In this document: piece by piece, positions 41,538 to 49,209 of the stretch
Layout: each line of letters opens with the position of its first letter
Position numbering within the stretch: position 1 is the first letter of the stretch
Assembly: GCA_002288455.1 (NCBI GenBank)
Contig: NEUS01000006.1
Coordinates: 1-63,617 of the forward strand
Direction of reading: 5' to 3'
DNA length: 63,617 bases
Source of the DNA: Opitutia bacterium Tous-C1TDCM
GTDB taxonomy: Bacteria > Verrucomicrobiota > Verrucomicrobiia > Opitutales > Opitutaceae
Made by a program: the position numbers and the translations under genes
The notes under the pieces: generated by a model
Database searches by the model: none
The model's input: only the letters and a program-made list of their open reading frames with translations
Told to the model about the DNA's origin: nothing

Positions 41538-42134
41538 ATGACGCCTGCGTTCGAGCAGCTGCAGAAGCAGTTGAAGCAGTTGCCGGGGCTGGGATTCCGT
41601 TCGGCGGAGCGGATCGCGTTGCACCTCTTGGTCGAGAAGCCGGGCAGGCTGCCGGAATTGGTGGCGGCGTTGCAGGCGGCGGCGGGTTCGGTGCGGCGCT
41701 GCGCCCGGTGCGGCAACCTGGCGGAAGGGGAAAGCTGCGGGATCTGCGCGGACGAGCGCCGGGACCGGGCCTGCGTGTGCGTGGTCGAGCAGGTGCCGGA
41801 CCTCGTGGCGATCGAGCGGAGCGGGGCGTTTCGCGGGACCTACCATGTGTTGCACGGGAAGCTGTCGCCGATCCACGGCGTGCGGCCGGAGGATCTCAAC
41901 TTGGCGGCCTTGCTGGAACGGCTCCGCGGCGGGGAGATCGCGGAATTGATTCTGGCGCTGCCCAACGACGTGGAGGCGGAGGCGACCTGCCATTACCTGA
42001 CCGAGCATTTGCCGCCCGGGGGCGAGGTGAAGGTGTCGCGGATCGGGTTCGGGCTGCCCAGCGGCGGCGGGGTGCTGTACGCCGATGCGGTGACGCTGAA
42101 GAGCGCGCTCGAAGGCCGGCGCGGGTACAAGTAA
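41538..42134 (+). CDS. recR: Recombination mediator RecR
   Basis: A 198-residue RecR of the RecFOR pathway, which loads RecA at gapped DNA. Domain order is standard: an N-terminal helix-hairpin-helix ('LKQLPGLGFRSAERIALHLL'), a C4 zinc finger ('CARCGNLAEGESCGICADER'), the Toprim domain with 'VVEQVPDLVAIERSG' and 'ALPNDVEAEATCHYL', and the C-terminal 'SRIGFGLPSGGGVLYAD'. The ATG at 41538 gives the normal N-terminus. A 31-residue extension in the same frame would be encoded by the heptamer repeat and is rejected. Confidence 0.97.
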   Translation: MTPAFEQLQKQLKQLPGLGFRSAERIALHLLVEKPGRLPELVAALQAAAGSVRRCARCGNLAEGESCGICADERRDRACVCVVEQVPDLVAIERSGAFRGTYHVLHGKLSPIHGVRPEDLNLAALLERLRGGEIAELILALPNDVEAEATCHYLTEHLPPGGEVKVSRIGFGLPSGGGVLYADAVTLKSALEGRRGYK

Positions 42135-42209
42135 CCGGACGGGACACCGGTCGCGCCGGATTTTCACTTGCGGCAACGGGGCGGTCCGCCAGCATCGCGA
42201 GGTCCTAAT

Positions 42210-42284
42210 GCGGGCGTAGTATATCGGCTATTATGTGTGCTTCCCAAGCATGAGAGGAGGGTTCGACTCCCTCCGCCCGCACCA
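42210..42284 (+). tRNA. tRNA-Gly (anticodon CCC), CCA encoded
   Basis: A 75-nt cloverleaf. Acceptor GCGGGCG (42210-42216) pairs with CGCCCGC (42274-42280), followed by discriminator A and an encoded CCA. The anticodon loop TTCCCAA (42241-42247) places CCC at 42243-42245, reading GGG glycine codons, which suits this GC-rich genome. GTTCGACTC forms the T loop. It lies 75 bp after recR and 24 bp before the small Cys-rich protein. Confidence 0.95.
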
Positions 42285-42308
42285 ATCCTCGGTCCCCCAA
42301 TACAACAA

Positions 42309-42545
42309 ATGAAGAAGTCCACCCAATCGTTTATCGCCATCGCCGTCCTCGCGCTCGCCAGCGCCGGCTTTGCTTTCGCCGCCGACAAGGCCGAGAGCAA
42401 GCCCGGCAAGTGCTGCGTGGCGGCCGCCAAAGACGGCAAGTCGTGCGCGCATGCCTGCTGCGTTGCCGCCAACAAGGAAGGCAACAACTGCACGAAGTGC
42501 GGCGGCGCCGGCAAGCTCGCGACCAAGGCCGAAGCCAAGAAGTAA
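42309..42545 (+). CDS. Small secreted Cys-rich repeat protein
   Basis: A 78-residue hypothetical protein. Residues 1-24 are a signal peptide (KK, hydrophobic core, cleavage after 'AFA'). The mature part holds seven Cys in two tandem units: 'CVAAAKDGKSCAHAC' (36-50) and 'CVAANKEGNNCTKC' (51-64), preceded by Cys35. Spacing C-x9-C-x3-C and C-x9-C-x2-C suggests a metal site or disulfides in the periplasm. I recognise no named family. It starts 24 bp after tRNA-Gly and ends just before a strong terminator, so it may share a transcript with the tRNA. Confidence 0.75.
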   Translation: MKKSTQSFIAIAVLALASAGFAFAADKAESKPGKCCVAAAKDGKSCAHACCVAANKEGNNCTKCGGAGKLATKAEAKK

Positions 42546-42564
42546 GCCGTCGTTTCCCTTTGCG

Positions 42565-42595
42565 AACCGCGCCCTTTGTCGGGCGCGGTTTTTTT
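42565..42595 (+). terminator. Strong intrinsic terminator
   Basis: A perfect 10-bp stem (AACCGCGCCC at 42565-42574 with GGGCGCGGTT at 42581-42590) encloses a 6-nt loop and runs into TTTTT. It lies 20 bp after the stop of the small Cys-rich protein and ends the recR/tRNA-Gly/small-protein side before the oppositely directed dxs gene. Confidence 0.93.
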
Positions 42596-42645
42596 GCGGG
42601 CGGGTGGCGGTGGGTGGCGGCGGCGCGAGTGGGGTGGCTGGGATG

Positions 42646-42690
42646 GGACCTATAGGACCTATAGGTCCTATGGGACGGATGGGACGGATA
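42646..42690. repeat. Tandem nonamer repeat with embedded 20-bp palindrome
   Basis: Five consecutive 9-bp units: GGACCTATA twice, GGTCCTATG, GGACGGATG, GGACGGATA. Units 1-3 contain a perfect 20-bp palindrome at 42652-42671. The element lies in the convergent gap between the terminator at 42595 and the 3' end of dxs (42766). It is an intergenic simple repeat and a possible variable-number locus. Confidence 0.8.
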
Positions 42691-42765
42691 TCAGCCGTGA
42701 ATGGCCCTGAACTCCGGGGCGCGCGCGGCGATCCCGGTGAACCAACGCCGCGGCGGAATCCGGGA

Positions 42766-44703
42766 TCACACGTTGGCCGAGACCGATTCCTGAAGATTCT
42801 TCCAGCGGGCGAGCACACGGCGGTGGATGTCGTCCGGCGCGAGCCCGTAGGCGGCGCGGAGGATTTCCTGATTCGTGCCGTGTTCGACGAATTTGTCGGG
42901 CCAGCCGATGCGCTCGACCGCGGTGGGGCAGTCGCCGTCGTGCAGGGCCTCGAGCACCGCGCTGCCGAAACCGCCGGCGAGCACGTGGTCCTCCATCGTC
43001 ACCAAAAGGGGGATACAGGCGGCGTGGCTGAGGAGGAGGGCGCGGTCGAGGGGTTTGACGAAGCGGGCGTTGACGACGCCGACGGAGAGGCGTTCCTCGG
43101 CCGCGAGACGTTCCGCCAGTTTCAACGCGTCCTGCACCATGGAGCCGAGGGCCCAGATCATGATGTTGGAGCCTTCGCGCAGGACCTCGGCATGGCCGAT
43201 GGGCAGCGCGGCGGGGCGATCCTTGATCTGCACGCCGGTGCCGGCGCCGCGCGGGTAGCGGATGAAGCCGGGGCCCTTGAGCTGCAGGCTGGTGTGCAGC
43301 ATGTCGACGAGTTCGTCCTCGTCCTTCGGCTGCATGACGACGGCATTGGGCACGCAGCGCAGGTACGAGAGATCGAAGAGACCGTGGTGGGTCGGTCCGT
43401 CGCTGGGCGAGAGGCCGGCGCGATCCATGCAGAACGTGACGGGCAGGTTCTGGAGGGCGACGTCGTGGATGACCTGGTCGTAGGCGCGCTGGAGGAAGGT
43501 CGAGTAAATCGCGCAGACGGGGCGGAAGCCCTTGGTGGCGAGACCGGCGGCGAAGAGCACGGCGTGTTCCTCGGCGATGCCGACATCGAAGAACTGCGTC
43601 GGCACGGCGGCGGCGAGGTGGGAGAGGCCGGTGCCGCTGGGCATGGCGCCGGTGATGCCGAGGACCTTGGCGTCGGCGCGGGCGAAACGCGTCAGGGCCT
43701 GGCCGAAGACATCCTGGTAATTCGGGGGCGTGCCGGGGGCGGATTTTTTGTTTTCGCCGGTGACAGGATCGAACGGGGCGGCGCCGTGGAATTTTTCCGG
43801 GTGCGCGATGGCGGCTTCGAGGCCTTTGCCCTTCTTGGTGAGCACGTGGATGAGCACGGGCACGTCGCAGTGTTTCGCGAATTCCAGATTCTTGATCAGG
43901 CCGTCGAGGTCGTGGCCGTCGACGGGGCCGAGGTAGCGCAGGCCGAATTTCTCGAAGAGGGACGACTCGACGAAGAAGTCCTTCGTCTCGCGTTTCCACT
44001 TCATGTAGACGCGGTTCATCTCCACGCCGGCGGGGAAGCTCTTGAAGAATTCCTCCACGTTGTGGTGGAGCCTGTTGTAGGTGCGGCTGGTGCTGATCCG
44101 GTTGAGGTAGCTCGAGATGGCGCCGACGTTTTTGGCGATGGACCACTCGTTGTCGTTGAGAATGACGATGAGGCGCTTGGTCGAGCCGACGACGTTGTTG
44201 AGGGCCTCGAGGGTGATGCCGCAGGTGAAGGCGGCGTCGCCGCAGACGGCGACGACATGTTCGGACGAACCGCGGAGGTCGCGGGCGGTGGCCATGCCGA
44301 GGGCGGCGGAGAGGGCGGTGCCGGCGTGGCCGGCGCCGAAGGCATCGTGCGGGCTCTCGCTGCGGTAGAGGAAGCCGCTGGCGCCGCCGGTCTGGCGGAG
44401 TTTGCGGAAGAACTCGCCGCCGCGGCCGGTGAGGAGTTTGTGCACGTAGCCCTGGTGGGCGACGTCGAAGACGAACTGGTCGGCGGGCGAATCGAAGACG
44501 CGGTGGAGGGCGACGGTGAGCTCGACGACGCCGAGGTTGGGGCCGATGTGGCCGCCGTTGCGGGCGGTGACGGCGATGAGTTCCGCGCGGATTTCCTGGG
44601 CGAGCTGCGGCAGCTGGGCGGGCGCGAGGGCCTTGAGATCGGCAGGGCCGCGGAGGCCGGGAAGCAAAGGCTTGGGAGCGGGAGACGGGGACGATGAAGG
44701 CAT
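42766..44703 (-). CDS. dxs: 1-deoxy-D-xylulose-5-phosphate synthase
   Basis: A 645-residue thiamine diphosphate enzyme that condenses pyruvate and glyceraldehyde-3-phosphate, the first step of the MEP isoprenoid pathway. The N-terminal TPP domain shows 'GGHIGPNLGVVELTVALH' and 'VCGDAAFTCGITLEALNN' (GDA...N metal motif). The pyrimidine-binding domain has 'DVGIAEEHAVLFAAGLA' with the catalytic Glu. The C-terminal transketolase domain is 'VVNARFVKPLD'. Undecaprenyl phosphate for the glycan cluster depends on this pathway. It follows xseB with a 21-bp gap; the usual ispA between them is absent. Confidence 0.97.
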   Translation of the reverse strand: MPSSSPSPAPKPLLPGLRGPADLKALAPAQLPQLAQEIRAELIAVTARNGGHIGPNLGVVELTVALHRVFDSPADQFVFDVAHQGYVHKLLTGRGGEFFRKLRQTGGASGFLYRSESPHDAFGAGHAGTALSAALGMATARDLRGSSEHVVAVCGDAAFTCGITLEALNNVVGSTKRLIVILNDNEWSIAKNVGAISSYLNRISTSRTYNRLHHNVEEFFKSFPAGVEMNRVYMKWKRETKDFFVESSLFEKFGLRYLGPVDGHDLDGLIKNLEFAKHCDVPVLIHVLTKKGKGLEAAIAHPEKFHGAAPFDPVTGENKKSAPGTPPNYQDVFGQALTRFARADAKVLGITGAMPSGTGLSHLAAAVPTQFFDVGIAEEHAVLFAAGLATKGFRPVCAIYSTFLQRAYDQVIHDVALQNLPVTFCMDRAGLSPSDGPTHHGLFDLSYLRCVPNAVVMQPKDEDELVDMLHTSLQLKGPGFIRYPRGAGTGVQIKDRPAALPIGHAEVLREGSNIMIWALGSMVQDALKLAERLAAEERLSVGVVNARFVKPLDRALLLSHAACIPLLVTMEDHVLAGGFGSAVLEALHDGDCPTAVERIGWPDKFVEHGTNQEILRAAYGLAPDDIHRRVLARWKNLQESVSANV

Positions 44704-44726
44704 CTGGTACGGGGGGAGCGCGGGGC

Positions 44727-45005
44727 TCAGGCGTCGTCGCGCACGGCGGCGAATTTCTCGAAGGCGAGCGAGCCGTCCTTCTGTTTCTTCAATTGTTCGA
44801 TCTTGAGTTCCGCGTCCTTCAGCCGGGTTTCGCAGACCTTGAGCAACCGGGTGCCGGCCTCGAACTTCGCGAGCAGATCGGCCAGCGGGACATCGCCGGA
44901 TTCCATCGTTTCCACGATGGACTCGAGTTGGCCGAGGGCGGCTTCGAAGGTGAGTTGGGCATCGGATGCTTCCACGCCGGACACCTTGCGGAGCAGGGCG
45001 GTCAT
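44727..45005 (-). CDS. xseB: Exodeoxyribonuclease VII small subunit
   Basis: A 92-residue helical subunit of the single-strand-specific exonuclease VII. The family signature 'FEAALGQLESIVETMESGDV' followed by 'LADLLAKFEAGTRLLKVCE' (two antiparallel helices) is complete. The large subunit xseA is not in this window. It lies upstream of dxs on the same strand, a common bacterial arrangement, and is divergent from the M48 protease gene. Confidence 0.95.
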   Translation of the reverse strand: MTALLRKVSGVEASDAQLTFEAALGQLESIVETMESGDVPLADLLAKFEAGTRLLKVCETRLKDAELKIEQLKKQKDGSLAFEKFAAVRDDA

Positions 45006-45118
45006 TTCAAATCATCTTTGCCGCCGGTCCGGGCGGCGCGATGCGAACGGTTGGCGGCGGCCGGGGATTCGGGCGAATTTGGGCTGGCGGCGCGGGCGAT
45101 TCCGCATGGATTGGGCCA

Positions 45119-46363
45119 ATGGTCTCCGTCCTCACGGTCACGGCGGCGCTCATGGCGCTGCGCCTGATCGCCGAACTTGTCCTCTCCGCCCTGAATCGCG
45201 CCGAAGTGCGGCGTCATGCCGACGTGCCGCCCGCGGCCGTGGGCGCGATCATGGACGGGCCCACGTACCGGAAGGCGGCGGCCTACACGCTGGAGAAATC
45301 GCGGTTCGGCGATTTGAGCGGGATCTTCGACACGCTGGTGCTGGCGCTGGTGCTGTTCGGCGGCGTGCTGCCGCACCTGTATTCGGAGATTGTGACGTGG
45401 GGCGGGCCGGAGACGGTGTGGACGCGGGTGGCGTTCATCCTGATCGCGATGCTGCTGCTGTCGTTGCCGGCGCTGCCGTTCGAGTGGTGGGAGCAATTCC
45501 GGCTCGAGGAGAAATTCGGTTTCAACAAGAGCACGGCGGGGCTGTGGATCGCGGACAAGCTCAAGGGCACGCTGGTGATGCTGGCGATCGGGTTTCCGCT
45601 GCTGTGGGTGCTGCTGTCGCTGGTGAACTGGGCGGGGCCGACGTGGTGGATCTGGGGTTTCGCGGTGATGTTCGGTTTCCAGATCCTGATGCTGATCCTT
45701 TATCCGAAGGTGATTTTGCCGCTGTTCAACAAGCTCACGCCGTTGCCGGAAGGGGAATTGCGGACGCGGCTGCTGGCGCTCGGGGACCGCACGGGTTTCA
45801 AGGCGAGCACGATCGAGGTGATCGACGGCTCGAAACGGTCGGGGCACTCGAACGCCTATTTCACCGGCTTCGGCCGGTTCCGCCGGATCGTGCTGTTCGA
45901 CACCCTGATCGCGCAGCTGACGCCGGAGGAACTCGAGGCCGTGCTGGCGCACGAGATCGGGCATTACCGCCGCGGCCATATCCCGAAGCTGATCGGAATG
46001 TCGGCGCTGATGCTGTTCGGCGGGTTCGCGGCGATCGCGTGGCTGACGCGGAGCCTGTGGTTCAACGCCGCGTTCGGCTTTCCGCCGGGCGAGATCGCGC
46101 CGTCGTTTCTGCTCTTCGGGCTGCTGAGCGGGCTGGTGACGTTCTGGTTCGGGCCGCTGGGCAACGTGCTGTCGCGGAAATACGAATACGAGGCGGACGC
46201 CTTTGCCCGCGAGGCGATGGGCGGGCCGGCGGCGATGGTCGGGGCGCTGCGCAAATTGGCGCAGAAGAATCTGACGAACCTGACGCCGCACCGCTGGTTC
46301 AGCGGTTTCTACTATTCGCATCCGACTTTGGTGGAGCGCGAAGCGGCGCTGGCCCGGGGTTGA
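45119..46363 (+). CDS. M48 family membrane metalloprotease (Ste24/CAAX-like)
   Basis: A 414-residue polytopic zinc protease. Five to seven hydrophobic segments surround the site. The zinc motif is 'LAHEIGHYRRGH' (HExxH), and the third ligand Glu is in 'YEYEADAFA'. 'GHSNAYFTGFG' and 'VLFDTLI' are typical of the Ste24 (M48A) branch, larger than HtpX. It probably degrades or processes membrane proteins at the inner membrane. ATG 45119 is preferred because the preceding in-frame stretch is Gly-rich and lies beside the xseB start. It is divergent from xseB. Confidence 0.92.
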   Translation: MVSVLTVTAALMALRLIAELVLSALNRAEVRRHADVPPAAVGAIMDGPTYRKAAAYTLEKSRFGDLSGIFDTLVLALVLFGGVLPHLYSEIVTWGGPETVWTRVAFILIAMLLLSLPALPFEWWEQFRLEEKFGFNKSTAGLWIADKLKGTLVMLAIGFPLLWVLLSLVNWAGPTWWIWGFAVMFGFQILMLILYPKVILPLFNKLTPLPEGELRTRLLALGDRTGFKASTIEVIDGSKRSGHSNAYFTGFGRFRRIVLFDTLIAQLTPEELEAVLAHEIGHYRRGHIPKLIGMSALMLFGGFAAIAWLTRSLWFNAAFGFPPGEIAPSFLLFGLLSGLVTFWFGPLGNVLSRKYEYEADAFAREAMGGPAAMVGALRKLAQKNLTNLTPHRWFSGFYYSHPTLVEREAALARG

Positions 46364-46385
46364 GGCCGGGACGGCCGCCGTGGCG

Positions 46386-47291
46386 ATGCGCGCGCGGTTC
46401 CGATGCTGGCTGCTGGCGGCGGCCGTCTGGGCGGCTCCGGCGGCGGCGGCGGAGACGCTGCGCATCGCGACGTACAATCCCGAGAATTACGGGCCGGCGG
46501 ACCGGATGACCGAGGCGGGCTACCGGAGGGATTATCCGAAACCCGAGGCGGAGAAGGCGGCATTGCGCGAGGTGATCCGCGGGTTGGCGGCGGACGTGCT
46601 CGTGCTGCAGGAAATCGGCGGCGCGGCCTACCTCGAGGAATTGCGCCGCGACCTGCGGGCCGAGGGTTGCGACTACCCGTTTGCCGCGACGGCGGAGGCG
46701 GCGGATCCGGAGCGGCGGATCGCGATCTTGGCGCGGCGGGAATTGCGCGCCGTGGTCACGCATACGGATTTGGATTTTCCGTATTTCGGCCGCCGCGAGA
46801 CGGTGAAGCGCGGCTTGCTGGAGGCGACGGTGGCGGCGCCGGGCGGGGACGTGACGCTGTTTGCGGTGCACCTGAAGAGCCGGTTCACGGCCCGGCCCGA
46901 CGATCCGGGATCGGCATTGCGGCGGGCCGGGGAAGCGGCGGCGGTGCGGGACCGGGTGCTGCGGCGATTTCCGGATCCGGCGGCGGCGCGATTCCTGATT
47001 TTGGGCGATTGCAACGACGGCCGCACGAGCCGGCCGTTGGCGGCGTTGCAGCGGCGCGGGAAAACGGAAATCGCGGTGCTGCTCGGCGGCGGCGATTCGC
47101 GCGGCGAGACGTGGACGCACTCGTTCCGGCGCGAGGAAACGTATTCGCGCGTCGACCACATCTTGGTTTCGCCGGGGCTGCGGCCGGCGGTCCAGGGCGG
47201 CGGCCTGGCGATCTACGACGGCGACGAAGTGCGGGCGGCGAGCGACCACCGGCCGGTGTATGTTGTGCTCGCGGCCGCGGCGGCGCGGTGA
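46386..47291 (+). CDS. Secreted endonuclease/exonuclease/phosphatase family protein
   Basis: A 301-residue EEP-fold hydrolase. Residues 1-22 form a signal peptide ('CWLLAAAVWAAPAAA'). The metal and catalytic landmarks are 'ATYNPENYG', 'VLQEIGG' (Glu), 'LFAVHLKSRF' (His), 'ILGDCND' (Asp-Asn) and 'SDHRPVYV' (terminal DH). The family cleaves phosphodiesters in DNA, lipids or nucleotides, and export points to a periplasmic or extracellular role such as phosphate or nucleotide scavenging. ATG 46386 is chosen over GTG 46380. It lies 22 bp after the protease gene, possibly in the same operon. Confidence 0.88.
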   Translation: MRARFRCWLLAAAVWAAPAAAAETLRIATYNPENYGPADRMTEAGYRRDYPKPEAEKAALREVIRGLAADVLVLQEIGGAAYLEELRRDLRAEGCDYPFAATAEAADPERRIAILARRELRAVVTHTDLDFPYFGRRETVKRGLLEATVAAPGGDVTLFAVHLKSRFTARPDDPGSALRRAGEAAAVRDRVLRRFPDPAAARFLILGDCNDGRTSRPLAALQRRGKTEIAVLLGGGDSRGETWTHSFRREETYSRVDHILVSPGLRPAVQGGGLAIYDGDEVRAASDHRPVYVVLAAAAAR

Positions 47292-47313
47292 GGCCGCGGG
47301 ACCGCTCACCCGC

Positions 47314-47802
47314 TCAGGCCGGCTTCGGCGCGTAGGCGGCGGCGAGGGCGGCGGCGACGTTGGGCGGGACGAAGTGCTTCACGTCGCCGCCGAACTTCGC
47401 GACCTGTTTCACCAGGCTCGAACTCGTGTAGGAGAATTGCTCGTTCGGCATGACGAAGAGCGTCTCGAGCTCGGGTTCGAGGTGGCGGTTCATCAGCGCC
47501 ATGTTGAATTCGAATTCGAAGTCGGAGAGGGCGCGCAGGCCGCGGATGATGGCGTCGGCCTGCTGGGCCATGCAGAACTCGACGAGCAGGCCGCTGAAGG
47601 TGACGACGGTGACGTTGGGCAGATTCGCGACGTTGGGCCGGACCATTTCGAGCCGTTCCTCGGCGCTGAACAGGGGGCCCTTGCCGCCGCTGACGGCGAT
47701 CGCGACCGTCACGCGGTTGAAGAGTTTCGCGGCCCGGGAGAGGACATCGAGGTGACCGTACGTGATCGGATCGAACGTACCGGGGTAGATGCAGTGGCGC
47801 AT
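47314..47802 (-). CDS. coaD: Phosphopantetheine adenylyltransferase
   Basis: A 162-residue hexameric enzyme that makes dephospho-CoA from 4'-phosphopantetheine and ATP, the fourth step of CoA synthesis. The nucleotidyltransferase motif 'YPGTFDPITYGHLDV' (T/HxGH, with His17) is at the N-terminus, and 'AIIRGLRALSDFEFEFNMAL' and 'NEQFSYTSSSLVKQVAKFG' complete the family. ATG 47802 is used; a GTG two codons upstream is possible. It is divergent from pgsA across a 143-bp gap and converges with the nuclease gene. Confidence 0.97.
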   Translation of the reverse strand: MRHCIYPGTFDPITYGHLDVLSRAAKLFNRVTVAIAVSGGKGPLFSAEERLEMVRPNVANLPNVTVVTFSGLLVEFCMAQQADAIIRGLRALSDFEFEFNMALMNRHLEPELETLFVMPNEQFSYTSSSLVKQVAKFGGDVKHFVPPNVAAALAAAYAPKPA

Positions 47803-47945
47803 GGGCACGGGGCGAAGAAGAACGCGGCGCCGCCGCGAGGCGACAGCGTTTTTGCGGAACGTGACGGCCGGGTGACGCCCGCGGCCGGCGGGTCCGCGCT
47901 TGCGTAACGCGGGAGCAAACTGATTGCCTGAAAACCAATGGCCGC

Positions 47946-48542
47946 ATGAATCTCCCGAACCTGCTCACCATCTCGCGGATTCCACTGATGTTCATCGTGG
48001 TCGCGCTGATGTACGCGCAATTCCAATGGGCGGCGACAGCGGCGTTCTGGCTTTTCATCGCGGCGGCGCTGACGGATTGGCTCGACGGCAAGATCGCCCG
48101 GGAGCGGGGCCTGGTTTCCGCTTTCGGCCGGTTCATGGACTCGGTCATCGACAAGGTGCTCGTGATCGGGGTGATGATCGCGCTGGTGAACGGCGACTAT
48201 TTCGGCGGCTACAACATCGTCGCGATGATGCTGCTGCTCTGCATCCTGTGCCGCGAATTCGCGATTTCGGGCCTGCGCATGGCGGCGGCGACGAAGGGCC
48301 AGATCGTGGAGGCCGATGCGGGCGGCAAGGTGAAGACCTTCGTGCAGCTCAACGCGATCGGCTGGCTGATCGGGGCGCGGATGTTTTCGCACGACTTTCC
48401 GGAATTGTTCACCGGGGCGGGCGGCACCTGGGTCGTCGGCGTGCGCGTGATCGGGATGGCGCTCTTTGCGCTGTCGGCCGTGCTGACGATCACCTCGGGC
48501 TGGTCCTATTTCCGCCGGCACGGCCACGTGCTGATGAGCTGA
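47946..48542 (+). CDS. pgsA: CDP-diacylglycerol-glycerol-3-phosphate 3-phosphatidyltransferase
   Basis: A 198-residue membrane enzyme with about four to six hydrophobic segments that makes phosphatidylglycerol phosphate. The CDP-alcohol phosphatidyltransferase motif D-x2-DG-x2-AR-x8-G-x3-D-x3-D is complete in 'DWLDGKIARERGLVSAFGRF' plus 'MDSVIDK'. Its product is the substrate of PgpA, whose gene follows 34 bp downstream, so the two steps of phosphatidylglycerol synthesis are encoded together. Confidence 0.96.
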   Translation: MNLPNLLTISRIPLMFIVVALMYAQFQWAATAAFWLFIAAALTDWLDGKIARERGLVSAFGRFMDSVIDKVLVIGVMIALVNGDYFGGYNIVAMMLLLCILCREFAISGLRMAAATKGQIVEADAGGKVKTFVQLNAIGWLIGARMFSHDFPELFTGAGGTWVVGVRVIGMALFALSAVLTITSGWSYFRRHGHVLMS

Positions 48543-48576
48543 GCGGCGGGGGCCGCCGCGGTTTCGGTTTTCGCGC

Positions 48577-49092
48577 ATGACGTTTCGCCAACCGTTCTGG
48601 TCCCGGTATCTGCCGACGGGGTTCGTCGTCGGGGTCGCGACGCTCGGCCCGCTCGGGCAACGGCTGCCGGCGCCGGGGACCTGGGGCTCGCTGGCGGGCC
48701 TGCTGCTGTTTGCGGTTTTCCTGCGCGATGCGGGCGCGGGCGCGATTCTGGCGGTTTCGGCGATCGCGGCGTACCTCGCGGTCGGGTTTTGCGGCGAGGC
48801 GGAGTTGCGGCTGAAGGAGAAGGATCCCGGGAAGGTGGTGCTCGATGAAGTCGTCGTGATGCCGCTTTGCTTTCTCGGCTGGCAGGCGCTGCCGGCGTTG
48901 GCGCCGCCGTGGGTGGCGCTGCTGGCGGGTTTCGCGCTGTTCCGGCTGTTCGATATTCTGAAACCGTTCGGGATCGCCCGGCTGCAGCATTTGCCCGGCG
49001 GCTGGGGCGTGGTGGCGGACGATTGCGCGGCGGCTCTGGCGGCGGCGGCGTCCTTGCATACCGGATACTGGCTCTGGGCGCGGTTCGGGTGA
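48577..49092 (+). CDS. pgpA: Phosphatidylglycerophosphatase A
   Basis: A 171-residue inner-membrane phosphatase that removes phosphate from phosphatidylglycerol phosphate. PgpA marks are the N-terminal 'GTWGSLAGLLLF', the acidic 'KVVLDEVVVMPLCFLGW' and the 'ALFRLFDILKPFGIARLQ' stretch (FRxFDxxKPxxI). Helices are spaced as in the family. It follows pgsA directly. Downstream lies the heptamer inverted repeat at 49101-49194, then the convergent NusG-like gene. Confidence 0.95.
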   Translation: MTFRQPFWSRYLPTGFVVGVATLGPLGQRLPAPGTWGSLAGLLLFAVFLRDAGAGAILAVSAIAAYLAVGFCGEAELRLKEKDPGKVVLDEVVVMPLCFLGWQALPALAPPWVALLAGFALFRLFDILKPFGIARLQHLPGGWGVVADDCAAALAAAASLHTGYWLWARFG

Positions 49093-49100
49093 GAGAAGAG

Positions 49101-49194
49101 TTGAGAGATGAGAGTTGAGGGTTGAGAGCTCGAACCGAGCCGCGGCGCGCAAGCCCGGTGGTTTTGCTCTCAACTCTCAGCTCTCAACTCTCAA
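49101..49194. repeat. Inverted repeat with heptamer-built arms (pgpA/NusG-like convergent gap)
   Basis: The left arm 49101-49128 is four units (TTGAGAG, ATGAGAG, TTGAGGG, TTGAGAG). The right arm 49167-49194 is the reverse complement of TTGAGAG, TTGAGAG, CTGAGAG, TTGAGAG. The arms match at 25 of 28 positions and enclose 38 bp that include GCCGCGGCGCG. Between convergent genes it would form a long hairpin in RNA from either strand and may serve as a factor-independent or mixed terminator. Degenerate relatives lie at 115-200 and 55692-55715. Confidence 0.75.
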
Positions 49195-49209
49195 CTGCAG
49201 CTCGCGCGC

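Noticed and set aside
42646-42690. CRISPR array
   Set aside because: The units are 9 bp and directly adjacent without spacers, and no cas genes are present.
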